A stretch of DNA of 64,000 nucleotides from Leptospirillum sp. (lineage in GTDB: Bacteria; Nitrospirota; Leptospirillia; Leptospirillales; Leptospirillaceae), in NCBI GenBank assembly GCA_027315205.1, contig DAHUYM010000008.1, positions 62,001-126,000 on the forward strand. Direction: 5' to 3'. A program made the position numbers and the translations under genes. Below, piece after piece: positions 55,657 through 64,000 of this stretch. The notes below the pieces were generated by a model. It worked only from the letters and a program-made list of their open reading frames with translations, was not told where the DNA came from and made no database searches. How positions within the stretch are numbered: the first letter of the stretch is position 1; each line of letters opens with the position of its first letter.

Positions 55657-55863
55657 TCACGCACTCACTTTGGTGACGTTGGCAGCCTGAGGACCCTTGG
55701 ATCCGCTCTGAATTTCAAACTCAACGAGTTGACCCTCTTCCAGGGTCTTGAAACCGCTCCCCTGAATCGCGGAATAGTGAACGAAAATGTCTTCACCATT
55801 CTCTTGAGAAATGAAACCATAGCCTTTGTTTGCATTGAACCACTTAACATGACCTCTTGCCAT
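55657..55863 (-). CDS. cspA: CspA-family cold-shock protein
   Basis: The 68-residue RNA/ssDNA chaperone has RNP1 ([10 protein letters not shown]) and RNP2 ([10 protein letters not shown]) and ends [11 protein letters not shown], a full-length CSD fold. GGAGG lies 9 bases before the ATG. The predicted promoter is 160 bases upstream, and an intrinsic terminator sits inside the leader. Expression is therefore likely controlled by transcript structure, as known for cspA leaders in other bacteria, though the arrangement here differs. Confidence 0.97.
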   Translation of the reverse strand: MARGHVKWFNANKGYGFISQENGEDIFVHYSAIQGSGFKTLEEGQLVEFEIQSGSKGPQAANVTKVSA

Positions 55864-55928
55864 TGAAAGTAACCTCCGTGAATGTTGCGGTGTATGTTGC
55901 GTGCGAAAGTTGGCTACTGGCCAGAAAC

Positions 55929-55961
55929 AAAAAAACCGCAGCGTAGGACTCTGCTGCGGTT
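55929..55961 (-). terminator. Intrinsic terminator within the cspA leader (attenuator-like)
   Basis: On the minus strand a 9-bp AACCGCAGC / GCTGCGGTT stem with a 10-base loop is followed by T7. It lies between the cspA promoter and the cspA start codon, about 66 bases before the ATG. Confidence 0.8.
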
Positions 55962-56023
55962 AGGGTCGAAATTTCATTCTTCAATCCTTCTTGCCAGTAA
56001 ATGCCTGCACCAACTCTTGTATG

Positions 56024-56052
56024 AATCTAGCAAACGAACTTTGAACTGTCAA
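56024..56052 (-). promoter_or_regulatory. Promoter of cspA
   Basis: On the minus strand TTGACA (56047-56052) and TAGATT (56024-56029) are spaced by exactly 17 bases. The predicted start is near 56016, giving a leader of about 150 nt. Confidence 0.75.
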
Positions 56053-56126
56053 CAACAATTTTGCTCTTTAGTTCGTCCGATGAAGAAATTTGTTTTCCCA
56101 GGGAGATTCTCTTTATAGTGAAAGCT

Positions 56127-56726
56127 ATGACAGATGCCGTTATTCACAAGGATACCCGGTCTTCCGAGCATGATCGGGGTTTTACGCTCGTGGAAATTCT
56201 CGTTGTCCTTTTCCTGATCGCACTGATCACTTCCCTGATCCTTCCCAAGCTCACCTTCAAGCGTCAGAAGAATTTGCGTGCCGTGGGAATCAAGATCGCG
56301 TCCGAATCTCGTTTTCTTTATTGGCAATCTCTCTCCCGACAAAAAGTGATTCGCCTGTACTTCGATTTCGAGAGGCAAAAGATCTACGCTCTTCAGATCG
56401 AACCGGATGGCGAAAAAAAACCGGTCCGGGGACCGGGAACGCTTTCCTGGGGGATGCCTCCCGGTATCAGGATCGATCGGATTGAAAATTTACACCAGGG
56501 AAAGGTCGATTCTGGAAAAACGTTCATTCAGTATTTTCCCACCGGTTCCGTCGAACCGACGACGATCCATCTTTCTGATCGCTCCGAGCGTTCTCTCACT
56601 CTTTCGGTAAACACGATCAACGGGAAGGTCCACATCTACAAGGGAGATGTCCAGGAAAGTCGTCTGCCCCCCATGGTCCCCGGGGTTCCTGGCGGTGGAC
56701 CGTCCCCGTCGATCGGTGGAGGATGA
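56127..56726 (+). CDS. gspH: Type II secretion pseudopilin GspH-like
   Basis: The 199-residue pseudopilin has the prepilin peptidase site DRGFTLVEIL near residue 17 (cleavage before Phe, Glu at +5) and a hydrophobic helix. The mature C-domain is Pro/Gly-rich at its end. ATG 56127 was chosen; a GTG at 56118 is possible. It overlaps gspI by 4 bases. Minor pseudopilins H, I, J and K form the tip that starts pseudopilus assembly. Confidence 0.75.
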   Translation: MTDAVIHKDTRSSEHDRGFTLVEILVVLFLIALITSLILPKLTFKRQKNLRAVGIKIASESRFLYWQSLSRQKVIRLYFDFERQKIYALQIEPDGEKKPVRGPGTLSWGMPPGIRIDRIENLHQGKVDSGKTFIQYFPTGSVEPTTIHLSDRSERSLTLSVNTINGKVHIYKGDVQESRLPPMVPGVPGGGPSPSIGGG

Positions 56727-57094
56727 ATGTGCTTAAAGATCGGGGTTTTACCCTTTTTGAAGTAATGGTGGCCCTATTCATTTTCAGTGTCGCCGTTCTC
56801 GCGTTGGTTACGACCCGGAACCAGTCAATACGCATGAACGAGATCGCTCGGGAACATATCACGATGACGCTCCTGGCACATCGAAAGCTCGCAGAAACCA
56901 TGGGACAGGGCTTCGCTCCTTTGGGGCAGGCGTCCGGAGCCTTTGGCGACAAACACAAGGAATATCGGTGGAAAGAAACCGTAATCCCCTCCCCCCTTCC
57001 CGTTGTCCGTCAAGTCACCGTGACCATTTCCAGCGGGTCGGGGAAAAATCTCCGTTCCCTGTCTTTCACCGCTTTGATATCGAGCCTTCCATAA
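56723..57094 (+). CDS. gspI: Type II secretion pseudopilin GspI-like
   Basis: The 123-residue product has the site DRGFTLFEVMVAL near residue 7, and the short C-domain ends in a strand-rich VRQVTVTISSGSGKN, fitting GspI length and pattern. ATG 56723 overlaps the gspH stop. gspJ follows 1 base after the stop. Confidence 0.78.
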   Translation: MNVLKDRGFTLFEVMVALFIFSVAVLALVTTRNQSIRMNEIAREHITMTLLAHRKLAETMGQGFAPLGQASGAFGDKHKEYRWKETVIPSPLPVVRQVTVTISSGSGKNLRSLSFTALISSLP

Positions 57095-57095
57095 A

Positions 57096-57782
57096 ATGGG
57101 AATCGGCCGGACTCCAATGGGTGGCAAGAAATTCGGAAAGCCTGACGATCGCGGCTTCACTCTTCTTGAAGTACTGGTCGCCTTTTTCATCCTGACCATT
57201 CTTTTGGGTCTTTTGTTCCGAGTCGTTAAAGATACGGATGATGTCGGACGGCGGGTCGAAGACGGAAATCGCATCTATGAAAATATCCAGGCTTCATTTG
57301 TCCGCATCCGGGAAGAACTGCTTTCGACATATCTAAACCAGAATGATCCCCTGACCTATTTCATAGGGAACCCGCAATATTCCGCCGAAAATGAACATGA
57401 CACCCTTCTGTTCTCATCCCTTTCGCAGACACGACTCATGCAGAACGCACCGGTCTCCCATCTTGCCGGGATACAGTACATTCTCGTACCCGAGAAGCAT
57501 GGAAAAGACTACATTCTGGCCCATGAACAAGATACAAACTTGCTTTCGTACGGAACGCAAGCCGTGATCGCAGAGCCTTTGGTGCATCACGTTAAATCGC
57601 TCAGGTTTCTCTATTTTGACGGTCAACAGTGGACGAACCAATGGAATTCAATGCAGAGCCACCTTCTACCCTTGCTGGTCAAGGTTTCGCTTGAGATTCG
57701 CAATCGGGGCGGTAAGGTTGAATCCTTTACGGATGTCATTCCCATCCCACTGTCGACGATGGGGCAGAATACGCAACATTAA
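57096..57782 (+). CDS. gspJ: Type II secretion pseudopilin GspJ-like
   Basis: The 228-residue product has the site DRGFTLLEVLVAFF near residue 18 and a C-domain with IRNRGGKVESFTDVIP, as in GspJ. No gspK was found after it; the next 270 bases hold only a possible frameshifted relic. The remaining secretion genes must be elsewhere. Confidence 0.78.
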   Translation: MGIGRTPMGGKKFGKPDDRGFTLLEVLVAFFILTILLGLLFRVVKDTDDVGRRVEDGNRIYENIQASFVRIREELLSTYLNQNDPLTYFIGNPQYSAENEHDTLLFSSLSQTRLMQNAPVSHLAGIQYILVPEKHGKDYILAHEQDTNLLSYGTQAVIAEPLVHHVKSLRFLYFDGQQWTNQWNSMQSHLLPLLVKVSLEIRNRGGKVESFTDVIPIPLSTMGQNTQH

Positions 57783-58055
57783 GGCAGGCGGGACCTATTA
57801 GAAAACGTGACTCTCACCTCCTTATTTGCGAAACAGATGAACACGCCATTGAGGCTCTCGGCTCCGCCCTCCAGAAAAACGACCAGGGAGCAACTGGGAT
57901 GGCCGCCCGGCAACCCGGGCTTATCGCCAACATCGAGAGTTCAGCGAGTTATTTTGCGAAATAATCTGTTTGACAGGATCGTCCCAAACGTTCTGTCGAC
58001 GATGGATGCAAATATGAACGGATAAGGAGCGAGAAAACGGTTCCGATGGAGATTC
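57783..58055 (+). pseudogene. Possible frameshifted small ORF after gspJ
   Basis: One frame (from ATT 57797 to a stop near 57964) reads as an Ala/Glu-rich helical peptide (ETDEHAIEALGSALQKND). Another frame, open from GTG 57807 to 58025, continues as NNLFDRIVPNVLSTMDANMNG. Joined by a shift near 57960 they would give one plausible protein of about 75 residues. No family was recognised and no canonical start exists for the first part. It may also be non-coding. Confidence 0.25.
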
Positions 58056-59447
58056 CTAAACACCGGAGTCCATCATTTCGTACCCCATGGCGAGGTTGTC
58101 AAAGCGGGTGCAATACCCCAGATAGGCCAACATGACGGAGCCGATAGGGCCGTTTCTTTGCTTTCCGATAATGATCTCGGCTTTCCCGTGGTTTTCCTTG
58201 TTTTCCGGATGATAGACCTCATCTCGATAGATGAATAGAACGATATCGGCATCCTGCTCTATCGATCCGGATTCACGAAGGTCTGCCAAGATGGGCTTTT
58301 TATCCTTGGGACGGTTCTCGACCGCTCTTGACAGCTGGGCCAAGGCCAAAATGGGAATTCCGAGTTCCTTTGCGAGCGCTTTCAGGGAACGGGATATTTC
58401 CGAGATTTCCTGTTCCCTGTTATCTGTCCTCTGAGATCCTTTCACGAGTTGAAGATAATCCACAACGATCAGGGAAAGGTTCTTGACCTGGTTTTTCAGC
58501 CGACGGGCACGTGCCCTGAGCTCAAAGACGGTAAGGTCTCCCGAATCGTCGATGAACAGAGGAACGTCGCTGGCTTCGCCGAAGGCATCCATGACCGAAC
58601 GCCAGTCTTCCCCTTCCAGCTGTCCGGTCCTGAGTTTTTTGGAGTCAACCCGGCTCTGTGCGCTGATCAGACGAAGGAAAAGCTGTTCCTTGGACATTTC
58701 CAGGCTGAACATGCCGACGGGACGATGCAGTTCGAATGCCACATACTGGGCAATTCCAAGGGCGAATGCCGTTTTACCCATCGCAGGCCGTCCCGCGACG
58801 ATGATCAGATCCGCAGGATGGAAACCCGTGGTTTCCCGATCAAGATCGATGAATCCGGAGGGAAGTCCGATTACCGGATCCTTTATGTCACGGGAACGGA
58901 GTTCTTCAAGCTTTTTGAACTGCACGTCGAGGTAAGGGACATCTCCGATGCGAACGAAGCCGGATGTCGTCCGGTGAAAACCCAATTCGAGAATGCGCCG
59001 TTCCGCTAGATCGAGAAGGGCCTCGATCTCTTCGGATTCTTCATACCCTTTCTGGGCGATATCTTCGGCGGCAAGAATGAGTTTCCTGTATATGCCTTTC
59101 TCTCGGAGGAGATTGGCGTAATGTTTCGCGTTGGCCGCAGTCGGTACGATATAGCTGAGTTCTTCTATATATAGGGGAGTTCCGGTCAATCCGCTCCAGC
59201 CTTTTTTATTGAGAGCGTCGGATAGTGTCACGGGATCGACCGGAATATGCTTTTCGGACATTTCCCGCATCGTGGAATAAATTTTCCGGTGGGCATCCAG
59301 AAGAAAGTCGTCTTCCTTGATCGAATCACCGATATTGGCAAGGACTTCGTTGTTCAGAAGAATGGAGCCCAAAAAGGATTTTTCTGCCTCGAGGCTTTGC
59401 GGAAGATTCTTGAGGATCTGGGATCGAGATTTCCTGGCGTTTGCCAT
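58056..59447 (-). CDS. dnaB: Replicative DNA helicase
   Basis: The 463-residue hexameric helicase unwinds DNA at the replication fork. The N-terminal domain (1-150) begins LPQSLEAEKSFLGSIL. The RecA-like domain has Walker A GRPAMGKTAFALGI and Walker B LIVVDYLQLV, and ends with ESGSIEQDADIVLFIYR. ATG 59447 (4 bases after hisZ) is preferred to a longer opening that overlaps hisZ. No intein was seen. Confidence 0.96.
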   Translation of the reverse strand: MANARKSRSQILKNLPQSLEAEKSFLGSILLNNEVLANIGDSIKEDDFLLDAHRKIYSTMREMSEKHIPVDPVTLSDALNKKGWSGLTGTPLYIEELSYIVPTAANAKHYANLLREKGIYRKLILAAEDIAQKGYEESEEIEALLDLAERRILELGFHRTTSGFVRIGDVPYLDVQFKKLEELRSRDIKDPVIGLPSGFIDLDRETTGFHPADLIIVAGRPAMGKTAFALGIAQYVAFELHRPVGMFSLEMSKEQLFLRLISAQSRVDSKKLRTGQLEGEDWRSVMDAFGEASDVPLFIDDSGDLTVFELRARARRLKNQVKNLSLIVVDYLQLVKGSQRTDNREQEISEISRSLKALAKELGIPILALAQLSRAVENRPKDKKPILADLRESGSIEQDADIVLFIYRDEVYHPENKENHGKAEIIIGKQRNGPIGSVMLAYLGYCTRFDNLAMGYEMMDSGV

Positions 59448-59451
59448 GCCG

Positions 59452-60792
59452 TCACCGTTCCCCAAGACTTTTGATAACACGATCAGGATCTGGGAGTTCC
59501 CCTTCGAAATCGTGAATGGAACCTTCGGAGTCGACGAGACGGACCGTGTTTTCTTCGAATTGCAGGACCGCTCCGATCGCAGGATATTGGGGAAGAACGC
59601 GGGAGATGTTGAAAGGAGAGCGCTCTTCTTTCGAATTGATGTAAACGACCGGAATTCCTTTCCTCCGTAGTTCCTGGGCCAGAATCGTCATTTTTTCCCG
59701 GGTTTCTTTACCCTTTCCCGAAAACAGTACTCCCAAGCCTTTACGATGGCCCCGTTCGGGTAGTTCCTGAAAGAGACTCTCGATCCGGTTGACATGAAAC
59801 GCGAATCCGGTCGCGGGCATGGACTTCCCGAAGAGGGCCGGAAGCGTGTCGTATCTCCCTCCGGAAGCCAGTTCCTGATAAGCCCCGGAAGAATAGATAT
59901 GGAAAATCATTCCCGAATAATACGGACCGCTTGGCCTCAGGGCAAAGTCGACCTGGATGCTTTTTTCTTTCTGGTCTTTCATGAGCCGGAGGAGTTCCGC
60001 GAGGTTTTCCACTCCAATCGTCCAATCGCCAGAAACCTCGAGTTTTTCAGCGTCGGACAATAGCTTCAGGGACTCCGTCAATGTGTGGTTCTTCTCGAGC
60101 ATGCGTTCGATCAGTTTGAGAAGATTCTTGTGTGCCGTGGTACGTGCATTTGAACGTTCACGTATTCCACGAAAATCGTGTGCAAAAAAAGCCCGCTGGA
60201 TCGCATGTTCGGCCTCTCCGGTCAAACCCTTGCACAGGTGTTTCAAGGCAGATCTCTGTATCCCTTCGTGCGCCAGGACCAGGGTAGGATTTTTAAGGCC
60301 GAGGAGATGGCTTCCTTCAAGGCAGATGGAAAGGATTTCCCAATCGGCCTGGCTTGAAGGATCTCCAAATAATTCAATCCCCGTCTGAAGGATCTCTCTC
60401 TCGAGAATATGGTGATCTTCATGGCGAAATACGGATGTACTGTAGGAATAACGGGACGAATTCCCGTCCGTTTCGTTGGATTGGGCCGCAAGGCGAGCAA
60501 TCTGGGCTGTCGCGTCCGGCCTCAGGATAAGCACATGTCCTGATCCTCGATCCTGAAGCGTATACGCTTTGTTCAGAAGGGTCGGATCAAGTCCTGGACT
60601 CAATGAATCAAGGTATTCAAAGGAAGGAAGAGTGATCTCGGAGTAACCCCATAGGGAAAACAGGCCAAGAATTTGCCCGGTCATCTCCCGTCGATAGGAA
60701 GCGATCCGAGAAAAAACGGGGCCGACTCCTTTCGGAGTATGACCCCGTACGACTTTCGAGCCAGAAGCCTGTGTGCCCGAACGCGATTTCAT
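59452..60792 (-). CDS. hisZ: ATP phosphoribosyltransferase regulatory subunit
   Basis: This 446-residue HisRS-like protein carries histidine-sensing regulation for short-form HisG. It has the class II synthetase core (RPDATAQIARLAA, FRHEDHHILEREILQ) and the HisZ-type PYYSGMIFHIYS and ASGGRYDTL segments. A canonical HisRS tRNA-binding C-domain is not clear, although a C-terminal anticodon-like domain of about 90 residues is present, so true HisRS is not fully excluded. Its ATG overlaps the serA stop by 4 bases. hisG is not in the window. Confidence 0.8.
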   Translation of the reverse strand: MKSRSGTQASGSKVVRGHTPKGVGPVFSRIASYRREMTGQILGLFSLWGYSEITLPSFEYLDSLSPGLDPTLLNKAYTLQDRGSGHVLILRPDATAQIARLAAQSNETDGNSSRYSYSTSVFRHEDHHILEREILQTGIELFGDPSSQADWEILSICLEGSHLLGLKNPTLVLAHEGIQRSALKHLCKGLTGEAEHAIQRAFFAHDFRGIRERSNARTTAHKNLLKLIERMLEKNHTLTESLKLLSDAEKLEVSGDWTIGVENLAELLRLMKDQKEKSIQVDFALRPSGPYYSGMIFHIYSSGAYQELASGGRYDTLPALFGKSMPATGFAFHVNRIESLFQELPERGHRKGLGVLFSGKGKETREKMTILAQELRRKGIPVVYINSKEERSPFNISRVLPQYPAIGAVLQFEENTVRLVDSEGSIHDFEGELPDPDRVIKSLGER

Positions 60793-62396
60793 ACATTCCG
60801 TGCTGGCAGATGGAGCACTTTAAGCGTCAAGACATTCGGTATTTTTCGAAGTTCATCGAGAAGCTTGGCATTGATGTCGGTATCGACGCCGATCAGTGAA
60901 ACGGCCTTGCCTCCGGGAAAGTCGCGTCCAAATTGCATTCTGGAAATATTGATTTTGTGGGCTCCCAGTATAGTTCCAACGGCTCCGACGACACCTGGTT
61001 GGTCCTGATTGGCAAGATACAACATGATCGGTTCCGGAACCACTTCCACGGCAAGATTGTCCATTGATACGATCCGATAGTCCCGCCTTTGGAAAACCGA
61101 TCCCGATATCTGATGGTGTGCGTTCGCTGAGGATATTTTAATCGTCAGGAGTCCCATATAGTCGCCATGATGGGAGGACCGGACTTCGACGACTTCAATG
61201 CCGCGTTCTTTCGCCAGGCTCGGCGCGTTAACTTCATTGACCCGGAGATCGAGAATCGGAGCCAGAATCCCTTTAAGGGCCGCGATGGTCAGTGCGGCGG
61301 TCGATAGATTGGCGACTTCTCCACCATACTCAAGGGTCACTTTGCTGATAGGATCCGAGATGATCTGTGCCATTACCGAGCCCATGATCTCGGCCAGTTT
61401 CTGGTAAGGTCCCAGAAGGGCCATTTCGTCCGGCGGTATGGATGGAAGGTTGGCCGCAAACCGGATAATCCCTTTTCCGAGGTAATCGACCATCTGGTCC
61501 GCGATCGCGAGTGCGACATTTTCCTGGGCTTCCTTGGTCGCGGCTCCAATATGCGGCGTCGAGATAAAGTTGTCGAGTTTTAGGAGTGGATGTTCCGGCG
61601 ATACCGGTTCCTGGACAAAGACATCGAAAGCGGCTCCCGCAACCTGCCCCGAACTCAGCGCATCGGCCAAATCCTGTTCGTTCACGATTCCGCCACGGGC
61701 ACAATTGACGATGTAAACGCCCTTCTTCATCTTGGCAAGCGTATTCTTGTTGACCAAGTCGGTCGTCTCGGTTGTCAGGGGCGTGTGAACCGTAATGAAG
61801 TCTGATCTTTGGAAGATTTCCTCGAGAGAAACGGGGTGAACACCGCATTTCTCGGCCACCTCAGGAGTCAGGTAAGGGTCGAAGGCGATAAGGTTCATGG
61901 AAAGTCCTCGGGCAATCTGGGCAACATGCTGTCCGATTTTTCCCATTCCCACGATACCCAGGGTCTTCTGAAAGAGTTCCACACCCATGAACTTGCCTTT
62001 TTCCCATTTCCCCGATCGATTCGATGCATTCGCCTGTGGAATTTTCCGGGCCATCGACAACAGGAGGGACATGGTATGTTCGGCCGTGGTGATGGTATTT
62101 CCGCCGGGAGTATTCATCACGACAATACCCTTGGCAGTTGCCGCTTCAAGGTCGACATTGTCGAGTCCGGCGCCGGCTCTCCCGATCACTTTAAGCTTGT
62201 GCGCCGCCTTGATGATGTCTTTTGTGACACGGGTCCCGCTTCGAATGACCAGACCGTCATATTCGGCGATTTCACGGGCGAGGTCTTCAGGAGTCAACTT
62301 TGTTTTCATATCAACCTGGAAGCCGGCATCTTTAAAAATCCGGACACCATCTTCCGAAATGGGATCACTGATCAGGATGCGTATAGCGGACGACAA
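60789..62396 (-). CDS. serA: D-3-phosphoglycerate dehydrogenase (long form)
   Basis: The 535-residue enzyme catalyses the first step of serine synthesis. It has an N-terminal catalytic domain with GRAGAGLDNVDLEAA, NAD-binding GMGKIGQHVA, and the catalytic CARGGIVNE and PHIGAATKEAQ segments. The ASB-type intervening domain and a C-terminal ACT domain (NQDQPGVVGAVGTIL) make it the type that can be serine-sensitive. The start is TTG 62396 with GGAGG 6 bases upstream. It follows the aminotransferase gene by 16 bases; the two likely form a serine operon with hisZ. Confidence 0.95.
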   Translation of the reverse strand: MSSAIRILISDPISEDGVRIFKDAGFQVDMKTKLTPEDLAREIAEYDGLVIRSGTRVTKDIIKAAHKLKVIGRAGAGLDNVDLEAATAKGIVVMNTPGGNTITTAEHTMSLLLSMARKIPQANASNRSGKWEKGKFMGVELFQKTLGIVGMGKIGQHVAQIARGLSMNLIAFDPYLTPEVAEKCGVHPVSLEEIFQRSDFITVHTPLTTETTDLVNKNTLAKMKKGVYIVNCARGGIVNEQDLADALSSGQVAGAAFDVFVQEPVSPEHPLLKLDNFISTPHIGAATKEAQENVALAIADQMVDYLGKGIIRFAANLPSIPPDEMALLGPYQKLAEIMGSVMAQIISDPISKVTLEYGGEVANLSTAALTIAALKGILAPILDLRVNEVNAPSLAKERGIEVVEVRSSHHGDYMGLLTIKISSANAHHQISGSVFQRRDYRIVSMDNLAVEVVPEPIMLYLANQDQPGVVGAVGTILGAHKINISRMQFGRDFPGGKAVSLIGVDTDINAKLLDELRKIPNVLTLKVLHLPARNV

Positions 62397-62412
62397 AAGG
62401 AGCCTCCTTCGA

Positions 62413-63558
62413 CTATTCCTGTATAAGGATTTCCTGAGCTTTAGCGACACCGGACCCGAGGGGTTTATTTTTGTAGCCCATCCGGGTCAGGACCATCTCG
62501 ACCCCGCTCACGGCGGTGATGATGTCGAAAACATCCGAATACCCCATGTGGGAAAGGCGGAAAACCTTTCCTTTCAAATGGTCCTGTCCGCCAGCCGCGG
62601 TAATTCCGTATTGGTTCCGAAGATTTTTGTATATGGCCTCTCCGTCGAATCCCTCGGGGGCAACGACTGCCGTTACAGCTTCGGAGGAGATATGCTTCGC
62701 GAAAACCTCGAGTCCGAATCCTTTGATCCCTTCGCGGGTAGCCTTGGCCAGTCGGGAATGCCTGGCGAAAATTTTCTCGAGACCTTCTCCCTTCATCATT
62801 TTCAGGGATTCCGAAAGACCGATCCAAAGAGTTACCGCCGGTGTCCATGCGTTGCTGTCTTTGAGAAGGTTGTCACGTTCCCTTTTGAGATCAAGGTAGA
62901 ATCGGGGGCATTTTGCCATGGACTGCAGTTTCCAGGCTTTTTCGCTGACACCGATGAATGCGAGTCCGGGAGGCAGCATCAGGGCTTTTTGCGAACCCGT
63001 GATCAGAACATCGATCCCCCAGGCATCCATAGGAAGGTTGGTGACGCCAAGTGCGGTGATAGCATCGACAACCAGAATCGTATTTTCTCTATCTTTCGTA
63101 AGTTCGGCGAGCTTCTTCACATCGTGGGCCACACCTGTCGAGGTCTCGCTGGCCTGGACGTAAACGCCGCGGATCGATGGATCCTTGGCAAGCAGACCTG
63201 CCACGATGTTCACATCGACCGATTCTCCCCAATTTACCTTCACTTCAACCGGTAACACCCCGAATGCCTGGGCAATCTTTAACCAACGCTCCCCAAATTT
63301 CCCCCCGTTGATGGCAATGATCTTGTCGCCGGGGGACATGAAATTGCTGATGGAGGCTTCCATTCCGGCGGTGCCGCTTCCGGCAACGGTGATGACTTCC
63401 TGACTGGTCTGGAAAAGCCATTTCAGGTCGCTCCGCACCTGTTGAATGATAGGGATAAAATCGGGAGAACGGTGGTGAATGATGGATCGGGACATTGCCA
63501 ACAGAACTTCCGGAGGAACCGGAGTCGGTCCAGGAGCTAAGAGGTACTGTTTTTTCAT
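62413..63558 (-). CDS. Class V aminotransferase (serine-pyruvate / alanine-glyoxylate type)
   Basis: The 381-residue PLP enzyme starts LLAPGPTPVPPEVL. The Schiff-base Lys lies in LITGSQKALM, and VVDAITALG carries the cofactor Asp. The family includes serine-pyruvate, alanine-glyoxylate and aspartate-type aminotransferases. Its place directly before serA suggests it supplies the second step of serine synthesis, replacing or complementing SerC, or that it works in glyoxylate metabolism. Confidence 0.9.
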   Translation of the reverse strand: MKKQYLLAPGPTPVPPEVLLAMSRSIIHHRSPDFIPIIQQVRSDLKWLFQTSQEVITVAGSGTAGMEASISNFMSPGDKIIAINGGKFGERWLKIAQAFGVLPVEVKVNWGESVDVNIVAGLLAKDPSIRGVYVQASETSTGVAHDVKKLAELTKDRENTILVVDAITALGVTNLPMDAWGIDVLITGSQKALMLPPGLAFIGVSEKAWKLQSMAKCPRFYLDLKRERDNLLKDSNAWTPAVTLWIGLSESLKMMKGEGLEKIFARHSRLAKATREGIKGFGLEVFAKHISSEAVTAVVAPEGFDGEAIYKNLRNQYGITAAGGQDHLKGKVFRLSHMGYSDVFDIITAVSGVEMVLTRMGYKNKPLGSGVAKAQEILIQE

Positions 63559-63792
63559 GGCGATGAAACTCCTATTGATGAGACACAGTGGGACGCCTAC
63601 GGGTCCTGAGACCAGAAACAGGGGATTTTATCGGGGTCGGGGAATCGAACCATGCGAGAACCCGGTTTATCCAAGGATGCCAACGACATTTTTAACCCTG
63701 TGAAGATACAACAGCGGTGAAGAAAAGACAAGAATTGTTGAGTTATTATTTGAATATTTTAATGCATTAAAAATAATTAAATATATCTAAAT
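63559..63792. other. AT-rich intergenic region upstream of the aminotransferase gene
   Basis: The last part (about 63725-63792) is very AT-rich, with an inverted TTAATGCATTAA word near 63760. It must hold the promoter of the serine operon, but no clean -35/-10 pair was found. A T-loop-like GGTTCGATTCC on the minus strand near 63640 has no tRNA fold around it. Confidence 0.4.
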
Positions 63793-64000
63793 TTATTTTT
63801 TTGAAATTTTTTCATAATGGTCGTTTCCAAGGGGATCATGCCAGTATCCTTTGATATCCGAATGAACGAGAACATTAAAAAGCCCTTGCGCCAACGGGAT
63901 GATCGGGACACCATCGCGAGTCAGGATATTCTGTGCTTTTGTGTAATCATCGATTCGCGCTTCAAGATTCTGCGTGCTGACGGCAAGAACGATGAGTCGA
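63793..64000 (-). CDS. C-terminus of an ABC-type peptide/solute-binding protein (partial)
   Basis: The frame runs from the window edge to TAA at 63793-63795 and gives 68 residues with no start. It reads as the extreme C-terminus of an SBP_bac_5 (OppA/DppA-like) protein: DDYTKAQNILTRDGVPIIPL, then GLFNVLVHSDIKGYWHDPLG. The rest lies right of the window. It is a periplasmic substrate receptor for oligopeptides or related solutes. Confidence 0.72.
   Translation of the reverse strand, partial: RLIVLAVSTQNLEARIDDYTKAQNILTRDGVPIIPLAQGLFNVLVHSDIKGYWHDPLGNDHYEKISKK

Noticed and set aside
63630-63660. T-loop-like GGTTCGATTCC on the minus strand
   Set aside because: No acceptor, D or anticodon stem can be formed around it, so it is not a tRNA.

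Overview
The window is bacterial chromosome of moderate GC content and reads as an acidophilic, autotrophic Nitrospirota, most like a Leptospirillum. That assignment is inference from the gene mix: a NuoF/GltD-type fusion, a siroheme sulfite/nitrite reductase beside an acyl-ACP desaturase, lineage-type NHL and TPR lipoproteins, a haem-binding chemotaxis-like sensor, and frequent TTG starts. It was not checked against any database. The cell is clearly diderm: Mla-type lipid transport, Lgt, many lipobox proteins, a candidate outer-membrane barrel and type II secretion pseudopilins are all present.

Layout. 1-3.4 kb: the 3' half of an rRNA operon (tRNA-Ala, 23S, 5S, terminator). 3.5-11.2 kb: a strong promoter and a 1048-residue ferredoxin/NuoF/GltD fusion, then nth, a DksA-type zinc-finger protein, lgt, a CxxCH-containing MCP-like sensor and an Rrf2 regulator. 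11.1-17.2 kb: small membrane proteins and a four-gene leftward operon (3-hydroxyisobutyrate-dehydrogenase-like enzyme, LolD-like ATPase, FtsX-type permease, AttH/CrtC-like exported protein). The promoter of this operon is overlapped by a Fur-box-like sequence. 17.5-26.1 kb: a tightly coupled rightward operon that encodes a type IV secretion-like channel in VirB2-B3-B4-(B5)-B6-B8-B9-B10 order and ends in a MoxR/RavA-type AAA+ ATPase. No VirB11, VirD4 or relaxase is visible. 26.1-29.0 kb: DnaA-box-like tandem repeats, a coiled-coil/winged-helix protein, an AT-rich tract, hemW and a Xer recombinase.

29-41.7 kb: two beta-propeller-like lipoproteins, a siroheme reductase, a desaturase, glgA, a Crp/Fnr regulator with a 44-residue membrane protein, an MltD-like transglycosylase, and a NuoF - [2Fe-2S] protein - TPR operon. 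42-50.7 kb: purEK, a class III nucleotide cyclase operon, a degenerate GGDEF-like membrane protein, an exported NHL-repeat protein and an FkbM methyltransferase. 50.7-55.5 kb: an Mla-type MCE transport operon and a small candidate barrel. 55.6-58 kb: cspA with a promoter/terminator leader, and pseudopilins gspH-I-J. 58-64 kb: dnaB, hisZ, serA, a class V aminotransferase, and the C-terminus of an extracellular solute-binding protein that runs off the window.

The most interesting items are the atypical T4SS-like operon with its AAA+ gene, the Fur-like operator on the lipocalin/ABC operon, the attenuator-like cspA leader, and the haem-binding MCP-like sensor.
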